64,000 nucleotides of DNA. It comes from Petrosia ficiformis (Eukaryota > Porifera > Demospongiae > Haplosclerida > Petrosiidae). The position numbers and the translations under genes were made by a program. This document shows positions 12,582 to 22,629 of this stretch, piece by piece. Every line of letters begins with the position of its first letter. Position 1 is the first letter of the stretch. The notes under the pieces were generated by a model. That model searched no databases, was not told the DNA's origin, and saw only the letters and a program-made list of their open reading frames with translations. The DNA lies in contig OX345641.1 of assembly GCA_947044365.1 (NCBI GenBank), positions 3,937,960-4,001,959 of the forward strand, written 5' to 3'.

Positions 12582-12740
12582 CAAGGAGGAAAAAGAAAAC
12601 GGGCATGTGGAAATAGTCAAAGTTGTAAAAGTCAAGTTTGTGGAGTATGCTTGAACTATAGGAATATGAACAAGTTTGGTGGACCATGAAGGAAGAAAAA
12701 AAATATATAGTGAAAGGTTGTGAGAAAGAAACGTCAGGTA
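12582..12740 (+). pseudogene. Decayed CXXC-type zinc-finger exon
   Basis: The plus frame shows a basic lead (KRKRACG), then the spacing of a CXXC domain and its hallmark tail NKFGGP. Against the family pattern C-x2-C-x2-C-x4-C-x2-C-x2-C, positions two and six are Ser and Tyr, and a TGA follows directly after GGP. CXXC domains bind unmethylated CpG DNA in proteins such as DNMT1, CFP1, KDM2 and TET. This copy cannot fold around zinc in the usual way and is interrupted, so I call it a relic. The parent protein cannot be told from this exon. Confidence 0.6.
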
Positions 12741-13021
12741 TATAGATCTAGACCCATGTGTAATAAATGATACTACATTAACACTGCACTATAACTTCCT
12801 TGTGTTGCAAAGCTCATTGCAAGGTATTAACTGTAATTGGAAATCACTATAAAACATTCATTTAACTTACTTACATCTACAGCACCTGATTGATATATAA
12901 TATAAAAGACTGACCTTCATTGGTGAACTAACTTTAATGCATTTATGATTGTATGATTTCATATGATATATAACTTACACCAGTAATCCCCCAAAAATAT
13001 TCATAAGTATAACTCTTTGTA

Positions 13022-13175
13022 TTTTGCTTAATAACAATGTAAGTACTTATGTAGGGTTATATGGAAGTGGTTTGTTTAATTTTGGGTGCTATGTCAGCCT
13101 CCCAACCTTGTTCGCATGCTTTTTATGTTTTGACGTCCCTACATCTTCTTTCATTTTATTAAAATTGTTGTTTTT
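13022..13175 (+). repeat. Repeat C, arm copy 1
   Basis: One arm of a foldback family with landmarks TTATATGGAAGTGGTTTGTT, TTGTTCGCATGCTTTTT and TTTTGACGTCCCTACAT. Other arms lie at 14285-14425, 20405-20580, 20990-21185, 21725-21845 and 22503-22625. A weakly conserved open frame (LYGSGLFNFG) runs through most copies, but no start or function is supported. Confidence 0.75.
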
Positions 13176-13439
13176 TTAATTATTTTTGTATAAACAAGGG
13201 TATACAGAGAAAAAAAGTATCCCTATGATTGCTTTATGGTGTCCAGCATTCAGTAATCATGGCTGACTTTATCATGCCTGAAACACAACAGCCTATTATA
13301 TTATTATTTTGATTATCTACTCTCTTTATCTTTTAAAGAATCTTGTAGAACTTTAGGAATATATTTCAGGTAGAATAGTTAACTAGTAGTTCCAGTTTCT
13401 AATTCTATGTAAGCTACAAGGAGCTTTCTTTCTGTTGAG

Positions 13440-13700
13440 TTCGAGTGCGTGTTCTATTACATGCCACGTCCATTAATTGACAGATCGCTGAGCCCCCGGG
13501 AATGACGCAACTTCCTTTACTACATATACAACGCATACTCGTGAAGTGGACACAAGAAAATATAATTATATAATTATATATATATAGTTCGAACCCATGG
13601 AAAAGCAATCATGACTGACTATGCTTTGTATACATAATTAAGGAAGTTGCATGATTCCCGGGGGCTAGAGAGCTCGGTCAATTAATGGGTGCGACGAGTA
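13440..13700. repeat. Foldback element with CCCCCGGGAAT ends
   Basis: 13455-13535 (TCCATTAATTGACAGATCG, CCCCCGGGAATGACGCAACT) is mirrored by 13635-13690 (AAGTTGCATGATTCCCGGGG, GGTCAATTAATGGGTG). Diverged single arms recur near 2340-2390, 7350-7385 and 43977-44020. No coding content. Confidence 0.6.
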
Positions 13701-14036
13701 AAAGAACGCGACAGACCAGCAGGAAGATCAGAAAGGATGTAAAACTGCTAATAACTGTTGTATATAGTAGAGAAACAGTATAAATACTATCCAAAGATCT
13801 TTAACGAGTAAGTATAATAAGTTGTTGAGTTTCAAACATGAGGAAGAGAACCTGTTAGTTCATCAAAGATCTGTGTATATACTTAGACTGCAATCAGACT
13901 TACACTTACTTCTTCAAGCCCCAGCTTTCGCGTACACAGAAAGGTAGAGACCTTAGCACCATCAGCAATGATTGATACATAGTCATCACAAAGCAATTAT
14001 AGGGATTCTTTTTTCTCAATATATCTTGTTAGCTAT

Positions 14037-14270
14037 ATATCAGAGAGTACGGTAGTACTCTCTATGTAGGGATGGCACGGAAAAAAAATGGCCGCCCATA
14101 CATTTCAATTGCAAGTGATGAGCTGAAATCTCTGGTAATATATACAGGTAAGTTTTAATACACACATACCTATTCATATCTAGTGTTTTTATGACTACCA
14201 ACACCTTCTAGATGGCCAAACAATGTCGCTAAGGTAGAGAACCGGCGGGTGGCCAAACTGGCAAAATCTT
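14037..14270 (+). repeat. Repeat E, copy 1, with a first-exon-like frame
   Basis: A short terminal hairpin (GAGAGTACGGTAGTACTCTC) is followed by ATG at 14072 and an open frame of 26 codons that runs into a strong donor (CAG|GTAAGT). After about 65 bp comes an acceptor and a conserved second block (frame reading WPNNVAKVENRRVAKLAK). The same layout recurs at 33967-34200, where the first frame is broken by a stop. The phases of the two blocks do not join without a stop, so the transcript is decayed or the junction differs. I infer the 5' end of a transposon gene of unrecognised family. Confidence 0.55.
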
Positions 14271-14284
14271 CATCATATTTATAA

Positions 14285-14425
14285 CAAGAATAATAAAAAA
14301 CATTTCCAATAAAATGAAAGAAGATGTAGGGATGTCAAAACCCAAAAAGGATGCAAACAAGGTTAGGTGGGGCCCAAATTTAAACAAACCACTTCCATAT
14401 AACCCTACATAAGTACAGCTCTTCG
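14285..14425 (-). repeat. Repeat C, arm copy 2
   Basis: Reverse-orientation arm with the same landmarks as 13022-13175 and some base changes. Confidence 0.7.
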
Positions 14426-15200
14426 TATTTTGTAAGTTATATATCATATCATTCAATCATAAAGTTTGTTCATCAATGAAGGTCAGTCTTTTATTATATA
14501 TCAATTATTTATGAATTGATTATCATTCTCTTGCACTTACAGATGATGTCTATTCTATATTTCACTTAGCTACAGAACTGTCTGCAGTCCTACAAGAAGT
14601 AGTGTCAGTCACTGTGTCAACAATTCACTATTCCAATGCTTATAGCATAGTATATAATATTATTATACAATGGCTTTAATATTAATAAGTTTTATATTCA
14701 TTATTATAAGAATGTATTTCCTCACAAATTTTATTACTATGCCATCTTCCATGTTATGAGTGTAGAAATGCGCATGCGCAATTAAAGACCACGTGACTTA
14801 ATTAACTAAAATGGCGTCAGATTCGACTAACTATTCCTTGTATCTGTACTGACCCTAGTATAATTTTGTGTTTACAGTAATACATATACGGGACTGTACT
14901 ACAAAAATAGAATTGTTAAAATAACAAATGTATTGGATAGTACATTTGCAAGGAATAGTGCAAATTATATTTTAATTGGTTATATTATATAAGTTGTTGT
15001 TATGATTGCATGATCAAAGATACTTGTACTATAATCGATTATCATGTCCAAATTTTCATATTAGATGCACAAAGAAGGTTTGGAAACCTAACATGATTTA
15101 ATTCTGCTTCTTTGTATATCTGATAGACAGTATAAGGATAATTGAAATTATATTAGTGATTGCCATATTACAGTCAATAATATAATTATTTCCAAGAGAA

Positions 15201-15209
15201 GTATAAAAA
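15201..15209 (+). promoter_or_regulatory. TATA box of fibrinogen-like copy 1
   Basis: GTATAAAAAG lies about 40 bp before the ATG at 15249. The matching site before the intact paralogue is at 18820-18827. Conservation between paralogues supports a real core promoter with a very short 5' leader. Confidence 0.5.
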
Positions 15210-15248
15210 GGAGGAAATCACATACCATTTTCACAATAATTCTTTATA

Positions 15249-17044
15249 ATGTATCTCATAATACTTGTAATTCTGATTACTGAACTAACGAGCGCCGTCG
15301 GGACGGGACCCTCGCCTACATGGCAAAGTAATACAAAGCACTACAATTTTTTTCAAAATATAATAAAGTTTGTGTATGAAACAAACAATACTTTTTTTTA
15401 CATGGAATAGATATATAAATTAGAAAAACATTTATGGGCATTAATTAAAACTGCTTTAACTTTATATCTTAAAAGACAAAATAAGGATATCAATGAAATG
15501 TATAATTTGTATATAATTATATCTTACATCTAATTCTCAAACAATGAAGAAGTTCTCAAGTCTACCTCTAAAGTCTCCGTGTGAAAACGTATTGACTATT
15601 GAATCGCCTCTACCACGTGTTTAGTACATGACGCATGCACATACCTGTAGGTGGAGCTAGGTAGCTTTCTATCTTGCATCAATGGTGGTGTAGTAGCAAC
15701 CATTACCTCGATTGTTTTTAGTTTGAAGTGTTTCTTGGCTAGCAACAGCCATGAAACAGGATCACTTGTGTTTTGTGTGTCCATATTTACTCTCGTTATC
15801 GCCCTCGTTTCATCTTAAAGTTGTGAAACGGTAACTGTGAGTTATAAAAATTGTCATAACTTTAGAACCAAAAGGTTTTAGAAGAATTCCTACGTTATTT
15901 TTTTTCCTTGTATAATTTCAAGTCTACCAGTACCCCATTTGAATTGTCAATGTTTTTATTTTTTCCAGAAAAAGTGCTAACAGACACACAGACACACGGA
16001 CACACAGACAAAATGATTACCGTACCCTTCCGCCTACGCTACGCGGCGAGGGTAATAACTGTCAGTAATGGAGAGGATAACTACTGTCTGAGTGATTGCA
16101 ATAGTCAACATCAACCCTCACTATATGAACAACATTGTTGTAATCTGAGTAATATTGGAAATACTTTCAAGAATGAAAAAGAATACCGACTTACATTCAT
16201 CATTTGTCCATTCTACCTACTAACTTGTTTTTTCCAGTTCTACAATTATCCATTCTCCTCTTGTGCAGATATATATAAAGCTAATCCTGATGTTAAATCA
16301 GGATATTACAATATCACACTGACTAATGGAAGTATTGTCACAGTCTATTGTGACATGGAGGGGATCAACTGTGGTGTAGAGAGAGGATGGACAAGAGTGG
16401 CTTACCTCAACATGACTGAACCTGGTACAATTTGTCCCTCTGGATTAACACAAACAGGATTTAACAATCTCAATCTCAATCATGTTTGTGGACGGTCTAC
16501 TGCTTCATCAAAAGGTAGTTGTAACTCAACCTTCTTCTCAACCTATAGTCTAAATTACACCAATGTCTGTGGACAAGTTAGAGGATACCAGTTTGGTACA
16601 CCTGATGCCTTTCAATTAATTCCAACTAATAGTATTGAATCATATTATGTTGATGGTGTTTCAATAACATATGATAGTAATCCTCGTCAACACATATGGA
16701 CATATGTAGGAGGACGGACTGAAACGCAACTAAATTCACAAGGTTGTCCATGTAACAATGGTAGTTTTGCATCTCCTTTTCCTCCTTTTGTTGGTAATGA
16801 TTACTATTGTGAATCAGGTACATATAGCTCTCCACCTTACAGTTTTTATGCTGATGATCCACTATGGGATGGACAGAATTGTAATGGACCTGAGTCTACT
16901 TGTTGTACTAATCTTAATATGCCATGGTTTCTTAAGACATTGAATGAAACTACTACTGATGATATTGAGTTGAGAGTGTGTAGTAATAACAGAATAAGTG
17001 ATGAAGATACCCCTTTGGATATAATTGAAATATATGTTAAATAG
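15249..17044 (+). pseudogene. Secreted fibrinogen-like protein, copy 1, split by a transposon
   Basis: The first 13 codons of a signal peptide lie at 15249-15288 (MYLIILVILITEL) and the rest of the protein at 16053-17044 (from ITVSNGEDNYC). A 764-bp transposon derivative sits between them, inside the signal peptide. Removing it and one TAA duplicate restores the exact length of the paralogue at 18857. The mature part is an uninterrupted open frame with the same Cys pattern as the paralogue, a fibrinogen-like N-terminal block (GYYNITL, VYCDMEG, GWTRVAYLNM) and the blocks VDGVSITY, PRQHIWTYVGG and CCTNLNMPWF. The element introduces stops, so secretion should be lost unless the insert is spliced out. 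The preserved downstream frame suggests that the insertion is recent. Confidence 0.8.
15289..16052 (-). mobile_element. Non-autonomous derivative of the piggyBac-type element
   Basis: In reverse orientation its ends match those of the full element at 29555-32706 (one end ACCCTCGCC plus GC-rich hairpin, the other with GTCGGGACGGGACCCTCGCC). Its interior equals the first ~0.55 kb plus the last ~0.15 kb of that element, so the transposase is deleted. It is flanked by TAA on both sides (15286-15288 and 16053-16055). Confidence 0.8.
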
Positions 17045-17131
17045 ATACATTATATGGCAATAATAAACACTTTCAGTACCTAATTAATAATAAATGCTGC
17101 TAAATGTTTTACTTTTAATAAATACTTTAAC

Positions 17132-17400
17132 CATGGACATATGTAGGAGGACGCACTGAAACTATCTTTGATTTATCAGGTAACAGTGGTAGTTCTGCAC
17201 CTTCTCCTTCTTATTTTGTGGGTAATATCTATTGTGAACGAGTTCCTCGACAGAATTGTTAATGGATCTGAGTTTACATGTTGTACTAATCCTAACATAC
17301 CATGGTTTCTTAAGAGATTACTACTGCCAATATTGAGTTGAGAGCATGTAGGAATCAAGGGGTACATGATGAAGGTATACCTTTGGATATATAATTATAT
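17132..17400 (+). pseudogene. Fragment of a third fibrinogen-like copy
   Basis: It corresponds to the last third of the paralogues (frames reading TWTYVGGRTET, then CCTNPNIPWFLK, then an IELRACRNQG-like end) with several deletions and shifts. It lies 88 bp after the stop of copy 1, which points to unequal duplication followed by decay. Confidence 0.75.
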
Positions 17401-18819
17401 GTATATATATATATATATTATAATAATTTATATGTTCAGTAATATTGTTTAGAACAATAATGACTATTTTTTAGTTATAGCAATTATTACTATTAATTTA
17501 AAAGCTACACAAATATACACTGATTTTGTGGAAATATGTATACAGCCTGAAGGCATATATAATCCTGAGAAATCCAAGTTGTTATCATCTCAGTGTTTAA
17601 ATTATATTGATGGTTAATTAAAATATTTCAGTCAAATTATTAGCTGAGTCATCTGTGTATTCATAATTAATGGAAAATATATACCATTTGGATCCCTCAT
17701 TACACATCAAATACCAAAAGGAAATATGCATGTCATGGTGTGATATACTCTATTAAATCATCTAGCATATTTTCTTCAATGTATAACGTTTCTTCACGAT
17801 GGGAATGTGGAAAATGTGCATTCATTTTGCATTTAGTCATCATGGATATCCCCTTATTAAACTACACATTGTAGATTGTTATGATAGTTTTGTATTAATA
17901 ATGTTGAGTTTAAATGTAGATTTATTACTTGAGTTATAGAAGAGTGACCTTTGTACCCTAGAAACTGTATAGCATATAACAAGATAATTTTTAATGTGAA
18001 GATACCTGTGCAAAATAAAATTACTTTTGTGTACATTTTAAATTTGACTAATTTAATTTTCACATATTGACAAATTGGGCGAAATTAAACTAATTAGCAA
18101 GGTGTTGAGGGTTAATAAAACTTGTGAATGTCACATTAATTCTTATAATTATACATCTACATACTACATGTACATGTGTATTACTACTAAATCCATTGTA
18201 TGTGTATGTAATGTATGTACATTTACATGAAATAGTAGAATAGTTTAAATTATGCGTTTATTTATAGGATTCCAATCCCTTGTGATAACCAGATTACATG
18301 TATATTTACTATAGTACACTACAAAAATAGAATTATTAAAGTAACATATGTATTGGTTAGTACAGTTGCAAAGAATGCCAATTATAAACTAATTGGTCAT
18401 ATATCTCACATTAGATGCACAAAGAAGTGTTTTAATTAAAATATTACTCTGCTTCTTTGTATATCTAATAGACAGTATAAGGATAATTGAAATTGCAGTT
18501 ATTGGATTATGATTATAATTACATGTATGTCACCATACAGTCATAACAACCTACACGACCACTATTTTTAAACTATACTAACCAATGCATTTGTTATTTC
18601 AAAAGCTTATTTTGCAGTGGGGTCACTAACTACATGAGTATTATTAAGTATTTTATGTATCAATACTTTTAAGAATTGAATACATAACATGTGCAATATG
18701 CATAATACTATATAAGTACACCTACATGTACATATATGCATGTCATGTCACAGATGTGTCAGAATGACATGATCATGACATATGACAGTCATGAATACAA
18801 TTATTTCAGGATATATAAG

Positions 18820-18827
18820 TATAAAAA
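18820..18827 (+). promoter_or_regulatory. TATA box of the intact fibrinogen-like gene
   Basis: TATAAAAA sits 37 bp before the ATG at 18857. If transcription starts about 30 bp downstream of the TATA box, the 5' leader would be only a few bases. It is conserved with 15201-15209. Confidence 0.5.
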
Positions 18828-18856
18828 TAGGAAGAAATCACAAATAATTCTTCATA

Positions 18857-19873
18857 ATGTATCTTATAATACTTGTAATTCTGATTACTGAACTAATTAC
18901 AGTCAGCAATGGAGAGAACAACTACTGTATGAGTGATTGTAATAGTCAACGTCAACCCTCACTATATGAAAAACATTGTTGCAATCTTCGTAATATTGGA
19001 AATACTTTCAATAAGGTAAATGGAAATCGACTTACATTTGTTATTTGTTCCTCCTACCTACCAACTTCTTGTTTCCTGTTCTACAATAATTATTATTCTT
19101 GCCTACAAATACATCAAGTCTATCCCAGTGCTACATCAGGATATTACAATATCACACTGTCTAATGGAATTATTGTCACTGTCTACTGTGATATGGAGGG
19201 GGTGAACTGTGATAAAGAGGGAGGATGGACAAGAGTGGCTTATCTCAACATGGCTGAACCTGATACTACTTGTCCCTCTGCATTGACACAAGCAGAATAT
19301 GTCAATATCAATCATGATGTTTGTGGACAGCCTAATCCTTCAACAGGAAGTTGTGACTCAACTTTCTTCTCTTCCCGTAGTATAAACTACACCAAAGTAT
19401 GTGGACAAGTGAGAGGATACCAGTTTCGTTCAGTTGATGCTTTTAACACAGTAACTAGTGACATTGACTCATATTATGTTGATGGTGTTTCAATAACATA
19501 TGGCAGTAATCCTCGTCAACACATATGGACATATGCAGCAGGAGTGACTGAAAAACGCCTAATTTCAAATGGTTGTCCATGCAACAGTGGTACTTCTGCT
19601 TCTCCTCCTCCTTCTTTTGTTGGTAATGATTATTATTGTGAATCAGGTACATATAACTCTCCGTTATACATTCTTTATGCTGGTGATCCACTATGGGATG
19701 GACGGAATTGTGATGGACCTGAGTTTACTTGTTGTACTAGTCCTAAAATGCCATGGTTTCTTAGGACATTAAATGAGACTACTACTGATGATATTGAGTT
19801 GAGGGTGTGTAGTGATCAAGGGCTACCAGATGAAGATATACCTCTGGATATAATTGAAATATATGTTAAGTAA
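18857..19873 (+). CDS. Secreted fibrinogen-like Cys-rich protein (intact)
   Basis: Intronless frame of 338 residues. Residues 1-19 form a signal peptide (MYLIILVILITELITVSNG). A Cys-rich N-terminal segment (CMSDC, HCCNLRNIGNTF) is followed by a block resembling the start of fibrinogen C-terminal domains at about 90-130 (GYYNITLSNG, VYCDMEGVNC, GGWTRVAYLNM). The rest is a family-specific part with VCGQVRGYQF, YVDGVSITYGS, PRQHIWTYAAG, CPCN, FVGNDYYCESG and CCTSPKMPWFLRTLNETT. About twenty Cys suggest many disulphides, and NIT, NYT and NET are possible N-glycosylation sites. Proteins with this layout are common and uncharacterised in invertebrates; a lectin-like or recognition role is inference. 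It has close copies at 15249-17044 (broken) and 17132-17400 (fragment). Confidence 0.9.
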   Translation: MYLIILVILITELITVSNGENNYCMSDCNSQRQPSLYEKHCCNLRNIGNTFNKVNGNRLTFVICSSYLPTSCFLFYNNYYSCLQIHQVYPSATSGYYNITLSNGIIVTVYCDMEGVNCDKEGGWTRVAYLNMAEPDTTCPSALTQAEYVNINHDVCGQPNPSTGSCDSTFFSSRSINYTKVCGQVRGYQFRSVDAFNTVTSDIDSYYVDGVSITYGSNPRQHIWTYAAGVTEKRLISNGCPCNSGTSASPPPSFVGNDYYCESGTYNSPLYILYAGDPLWDGRNCDGPEFTCCTSPKMPWFLRTLNETTTDDIELRVCSDQGLPDEDIPLDIIEIYVK

Positions 19874-20404
19874 TGTTATTCTGCTTGCATGGATTTATGT
19901 ACTCTATTCACAAAGTTGTATAGTAAAATAACACAATTAGATATAATTGTAATGCTCCTGTTGTGTTTCTTTTCACATACTATAGTATAATGTCTTTGTT
20001 CTTGATAAATAATGGTTGTTGAATTCAACAAGCTCATTATAAAGTCTGTTCACATTCACGATGATCAACATTAGTATGTGATGACTTTATATATGCCATG
20101 GCAGGGTTTCATACGGGATATTTTTCACCTGGGAGAAACGATCAATCATTTGAAGCAAACTGCTCTGGAGGGGTATGTATGTATGCCCCTCTAGGAAATT
20201 TTTAGATTTAAACCCTCTGAGGTTACATCTGGTCACCTGGAAAGCTTGTAGCTGAGATGTAATTACATATTGAAGTAAGTGTGGTCTGAAATCTAAGATC
20301 AGAAATCACCCCCAGTACTGTTTGAAACCATGTATGATGATTTTAATGTCAATATTTGAGATTGAAATTTTACATAAACAAAAAAATGTTAAACTTAATT
20401 GTAC

Positions 20405-20580
20405 AAGAATAAAAAAAAAACAATTTCAATAAAATGAAAGAAGATGTAGGGACGTCAAAACCCAAAAAGCATGCGAACAAGGTTGGGAGGCTAACATAGG
20501 AACCAAAATTAAACAAACCACTTCCATATAACCCTACATAAGTACTTACACTGCTATAAAGCAAAATACAAAGAGCTGTA
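20405..20580 (-). repeat. Repeat C, arm copy 3
   Basis: Well-preserved arm (AACAAACCACTTCCATATAA, GACGTCAAAACCCAAAAAGC) with the adjoining loop sequence GCAAAATACAAAGAGCTGTA. Confidence 0.8.
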
Positions 20581-20581
20581 C

Positions 20582-20842
20582 TTACAGATGATGTCTATTC
20601 TCTATTTCACACAGCACTGTCTGCAGTTCTAGTGTCTGTCAATGTGTCAACCATTCAGTATTCCAATGCATAGTAATAACGTTTGTGAGCAAATACATTC
20701 TTATAATAATGAATATAATAATTATTAATACTAAAGCCATTGTATATACTATGATAAGCATTGGAATACTGAATGGTTGACACAGTGACAGACACTAGGA
20801 CTGCAGACAGTGCTGCGTGAATTAGAGAATAGACATCATCTG
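20582..20842. repeat. ~260-bp palindrome next to repeat C
   Basis: 20582-20670 (ACAGATGATGTCTATTCTCT, CTGTCTGCAGTTCTAGTGTC, ACCATTCAGTATTCCAATGC) is mirrored by 20758-20842. A diverged single arm lies at 14541-14640. It may be the outer part of the repeat C foldback. Confidence 0.8.
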
Positions 20843-20989
20843 TAAGTGAAAGAAAATGTTAATGCATAAATAGTTGATATATGTACTGACCTTCATTGAT
20901 GAATAAATTTTAATGAAAATATGATTGTATGATTTCATGATGTATAACTTACACTAGTATTTCTGCAATGTACAAAAAATATTCATACC

Positions 20990-21185
20990 ATTCAGAAAAA
21001 AAAGAATGGAAACAAGAATGATAAAAAAAACATTTTAAATAAAAATGATTAAGATGTAGGGAGGTCAAAACCCAAAAAGCCTGCGAACAAGGTCGGGAGG
21101 CTAACATAGGAACCAAAATTAAACAAACCACTTCCATATAAACCTACATAAGTACAGCTCTTTGTATTTTGCTTTATAGCGGTGT
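20990..21185 (-). repeat. Repeat C, arm copy 4
   Basis: Same landmarks as the other arms. It is followed by loop sequence in the opposite orientation to copy 3 (TACAGCTCTTTGTATTTTGC). Confidence 0.75.
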
Positions 21186-21309
21186 AAGTACTCTTGTTAA
21201 AAATAAAAAGTAAAAGAAAATGAAACCTAGATTTGTTAGCCCTGAGTTAAAAGATTTGTGTGATGCTAGTAAAAATGCATGGAAGTGTTGGAATGCAGGT
21301 GGTAGACCA

Positions 21310-21560
21310 ATATTAACTATTATAAACTAATTGGTCATATATCTCATATTAGATGCACAAAGAAGGTTTGGAAACCTAAAATGATTCAATTAAAATATTA
21401 TTCTCCTTTTTTGTATATCTAATAGACAGTATAAGGATAATTGTTAGAATGTATATCACCATGCAGTCATAACAACACACACCACATATTAATTTACAAA
21501 TTCTACTATTCCTTTTTTAACTGTACTAACCAATAAATTAATTATTTTAACAATTAAATT
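21310..21560 (+). repeat. Orphan copy of the fibrinogen-like upstream region
   Basis: It matches the upstream regions of the two fibrinogen-like genes (about 14890-15180 and 18330-18610): ATTAGATGCACAAAGAAG, TTTGTATATCTAATAGACAG and TATAAGGATAATTG. No coding part follows. It probably marks a further gene copy that has been lost. Confidence 0.65.
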
Positions 21561-21724
21561 ATTTTTTCAATGTGGTCACATAATTATATGTAATAATAAT
21601 AATAACTAAGAGTATTATTTAGTATTTTGTGTAGTAATACTTTTCAGAAATGAATACATTATTCTAGTTTGTTTGATTGGAGATTGGATACGTGTGCATG
21701 TACAATATGTTTATACTATTAAAA

Positions 21725-22625
21725 TAATAATTAAAAAAACATTTTTCATTAGGATGAAAGAAGATGTAGGGATGTGAAAACCCAAAAAGCATGATAACAA
21801 GGTTAATGTAAGACCTAAAATTAAACAAACCACTTCCATATAACCAAGAGTATATAATAAGAGAGGGAGAGTATCGCACTTACAGCACAACCCTGCGAAA
21901 AGTACTTGAGTTGAGAAGATGGTGAAAAGTACCTGCTAGACCACAAGGCGGTGCACAAACCCCAAGCATGTTTAATAATCACGTGAATAGTGATACGCTT
22001 ACAGGAGCTCGAGAGAGATATTCTATACGAAGACAGTGATCGACAGTGACGATGAAGCTGACTGACTTGAAGCAGTCCGAGCTACCTTACCTTACAAAGT
22101 GAAATCCAACTCTTCCTCGATCGCCAGATTCCTTTGCAACTTTCTGGAGAGATGCCACAAATCTTGAAGTTTTAAGAACCTTCGAAAGTGGAAGATCACC
22201 TTCCCTAATTGTAGAACCAGCAACACAACTTGATAAATGAGGCAAACGCTGCACAGATGGGATCCGTGATGGTGTGGTTGCTGCATCATCCATTTTTGTT
22301 TACATGTGGTCACAAAACGCCTCAACGTCTACTTCACACGTGATGATTACGTCGTGAATATTATTATAAAGGTCGTGTACTTTTCGCAGGGTTGTGCTAC
22401 ACGCTTATACAGAAGTGCGATACTCTCCCTCTCTTATTATATACTCTTGATATAACCTAACTAAGTACTTACACTGCTATAAAGCAAAATACAAAGAACT
22501 GTACTTATGTAGGTTTATATGGAAGTGGTTTGTTTAATTTTGGATCCTGTGTTAGCCTCCCGTCCTTGTTCGCATGCTTTTTGAGTTTTGACGTCCCTAC
22601 ATTTTTCATTTTTATTGAAAATGTT
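21725..22625. repeat. Repeat C foldback (copies 5 and 6) split by a 604-bp insertion
   Basis: Left arm 21725-21845 (minus sense) and right arm 22503-22625 (plus sense), with the usual loop GCAAAATACAAAGAACTGTA between. Comparison with copy 3 gives the empty site exactly: CACTTCCATATAACC should run directly into the loop, but 604 bp plus an 8-bp duplication intervene. Confidence 0.8.
21846..22449. mobile_element. 604-bp element with long TIRs, 8-bp TSD and two converging short frames
   Basis: Flanked by ATATAACC at 21838-21845 and 22450-22457. Terminal inverted repeats of about 60 bp start AAGAGTATATAATAAGAGAG on the left and end with the complement on the right, with an inner pair around CACAACCCTGCGAAAAGTAC. 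From the left end an ATG frame runs 22052-22102 (MKLTDLKQSELPYLTK). From the right end an ATG frame runs 22293-22087 (68 codons, starting MDDAATTPSRIPSVQR). They converge and overlap by 16 bp. The layout matches 59800-60403, which has the same length and shares TAAGAGAGGGAG in its ends. I infer an internal-deletion derivative of a large two-gene DNA transposon with 8-bp target duplications. The superfamily is not determined. Confidence 0.75.
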
Positions 22626-22629
22626 TTTA

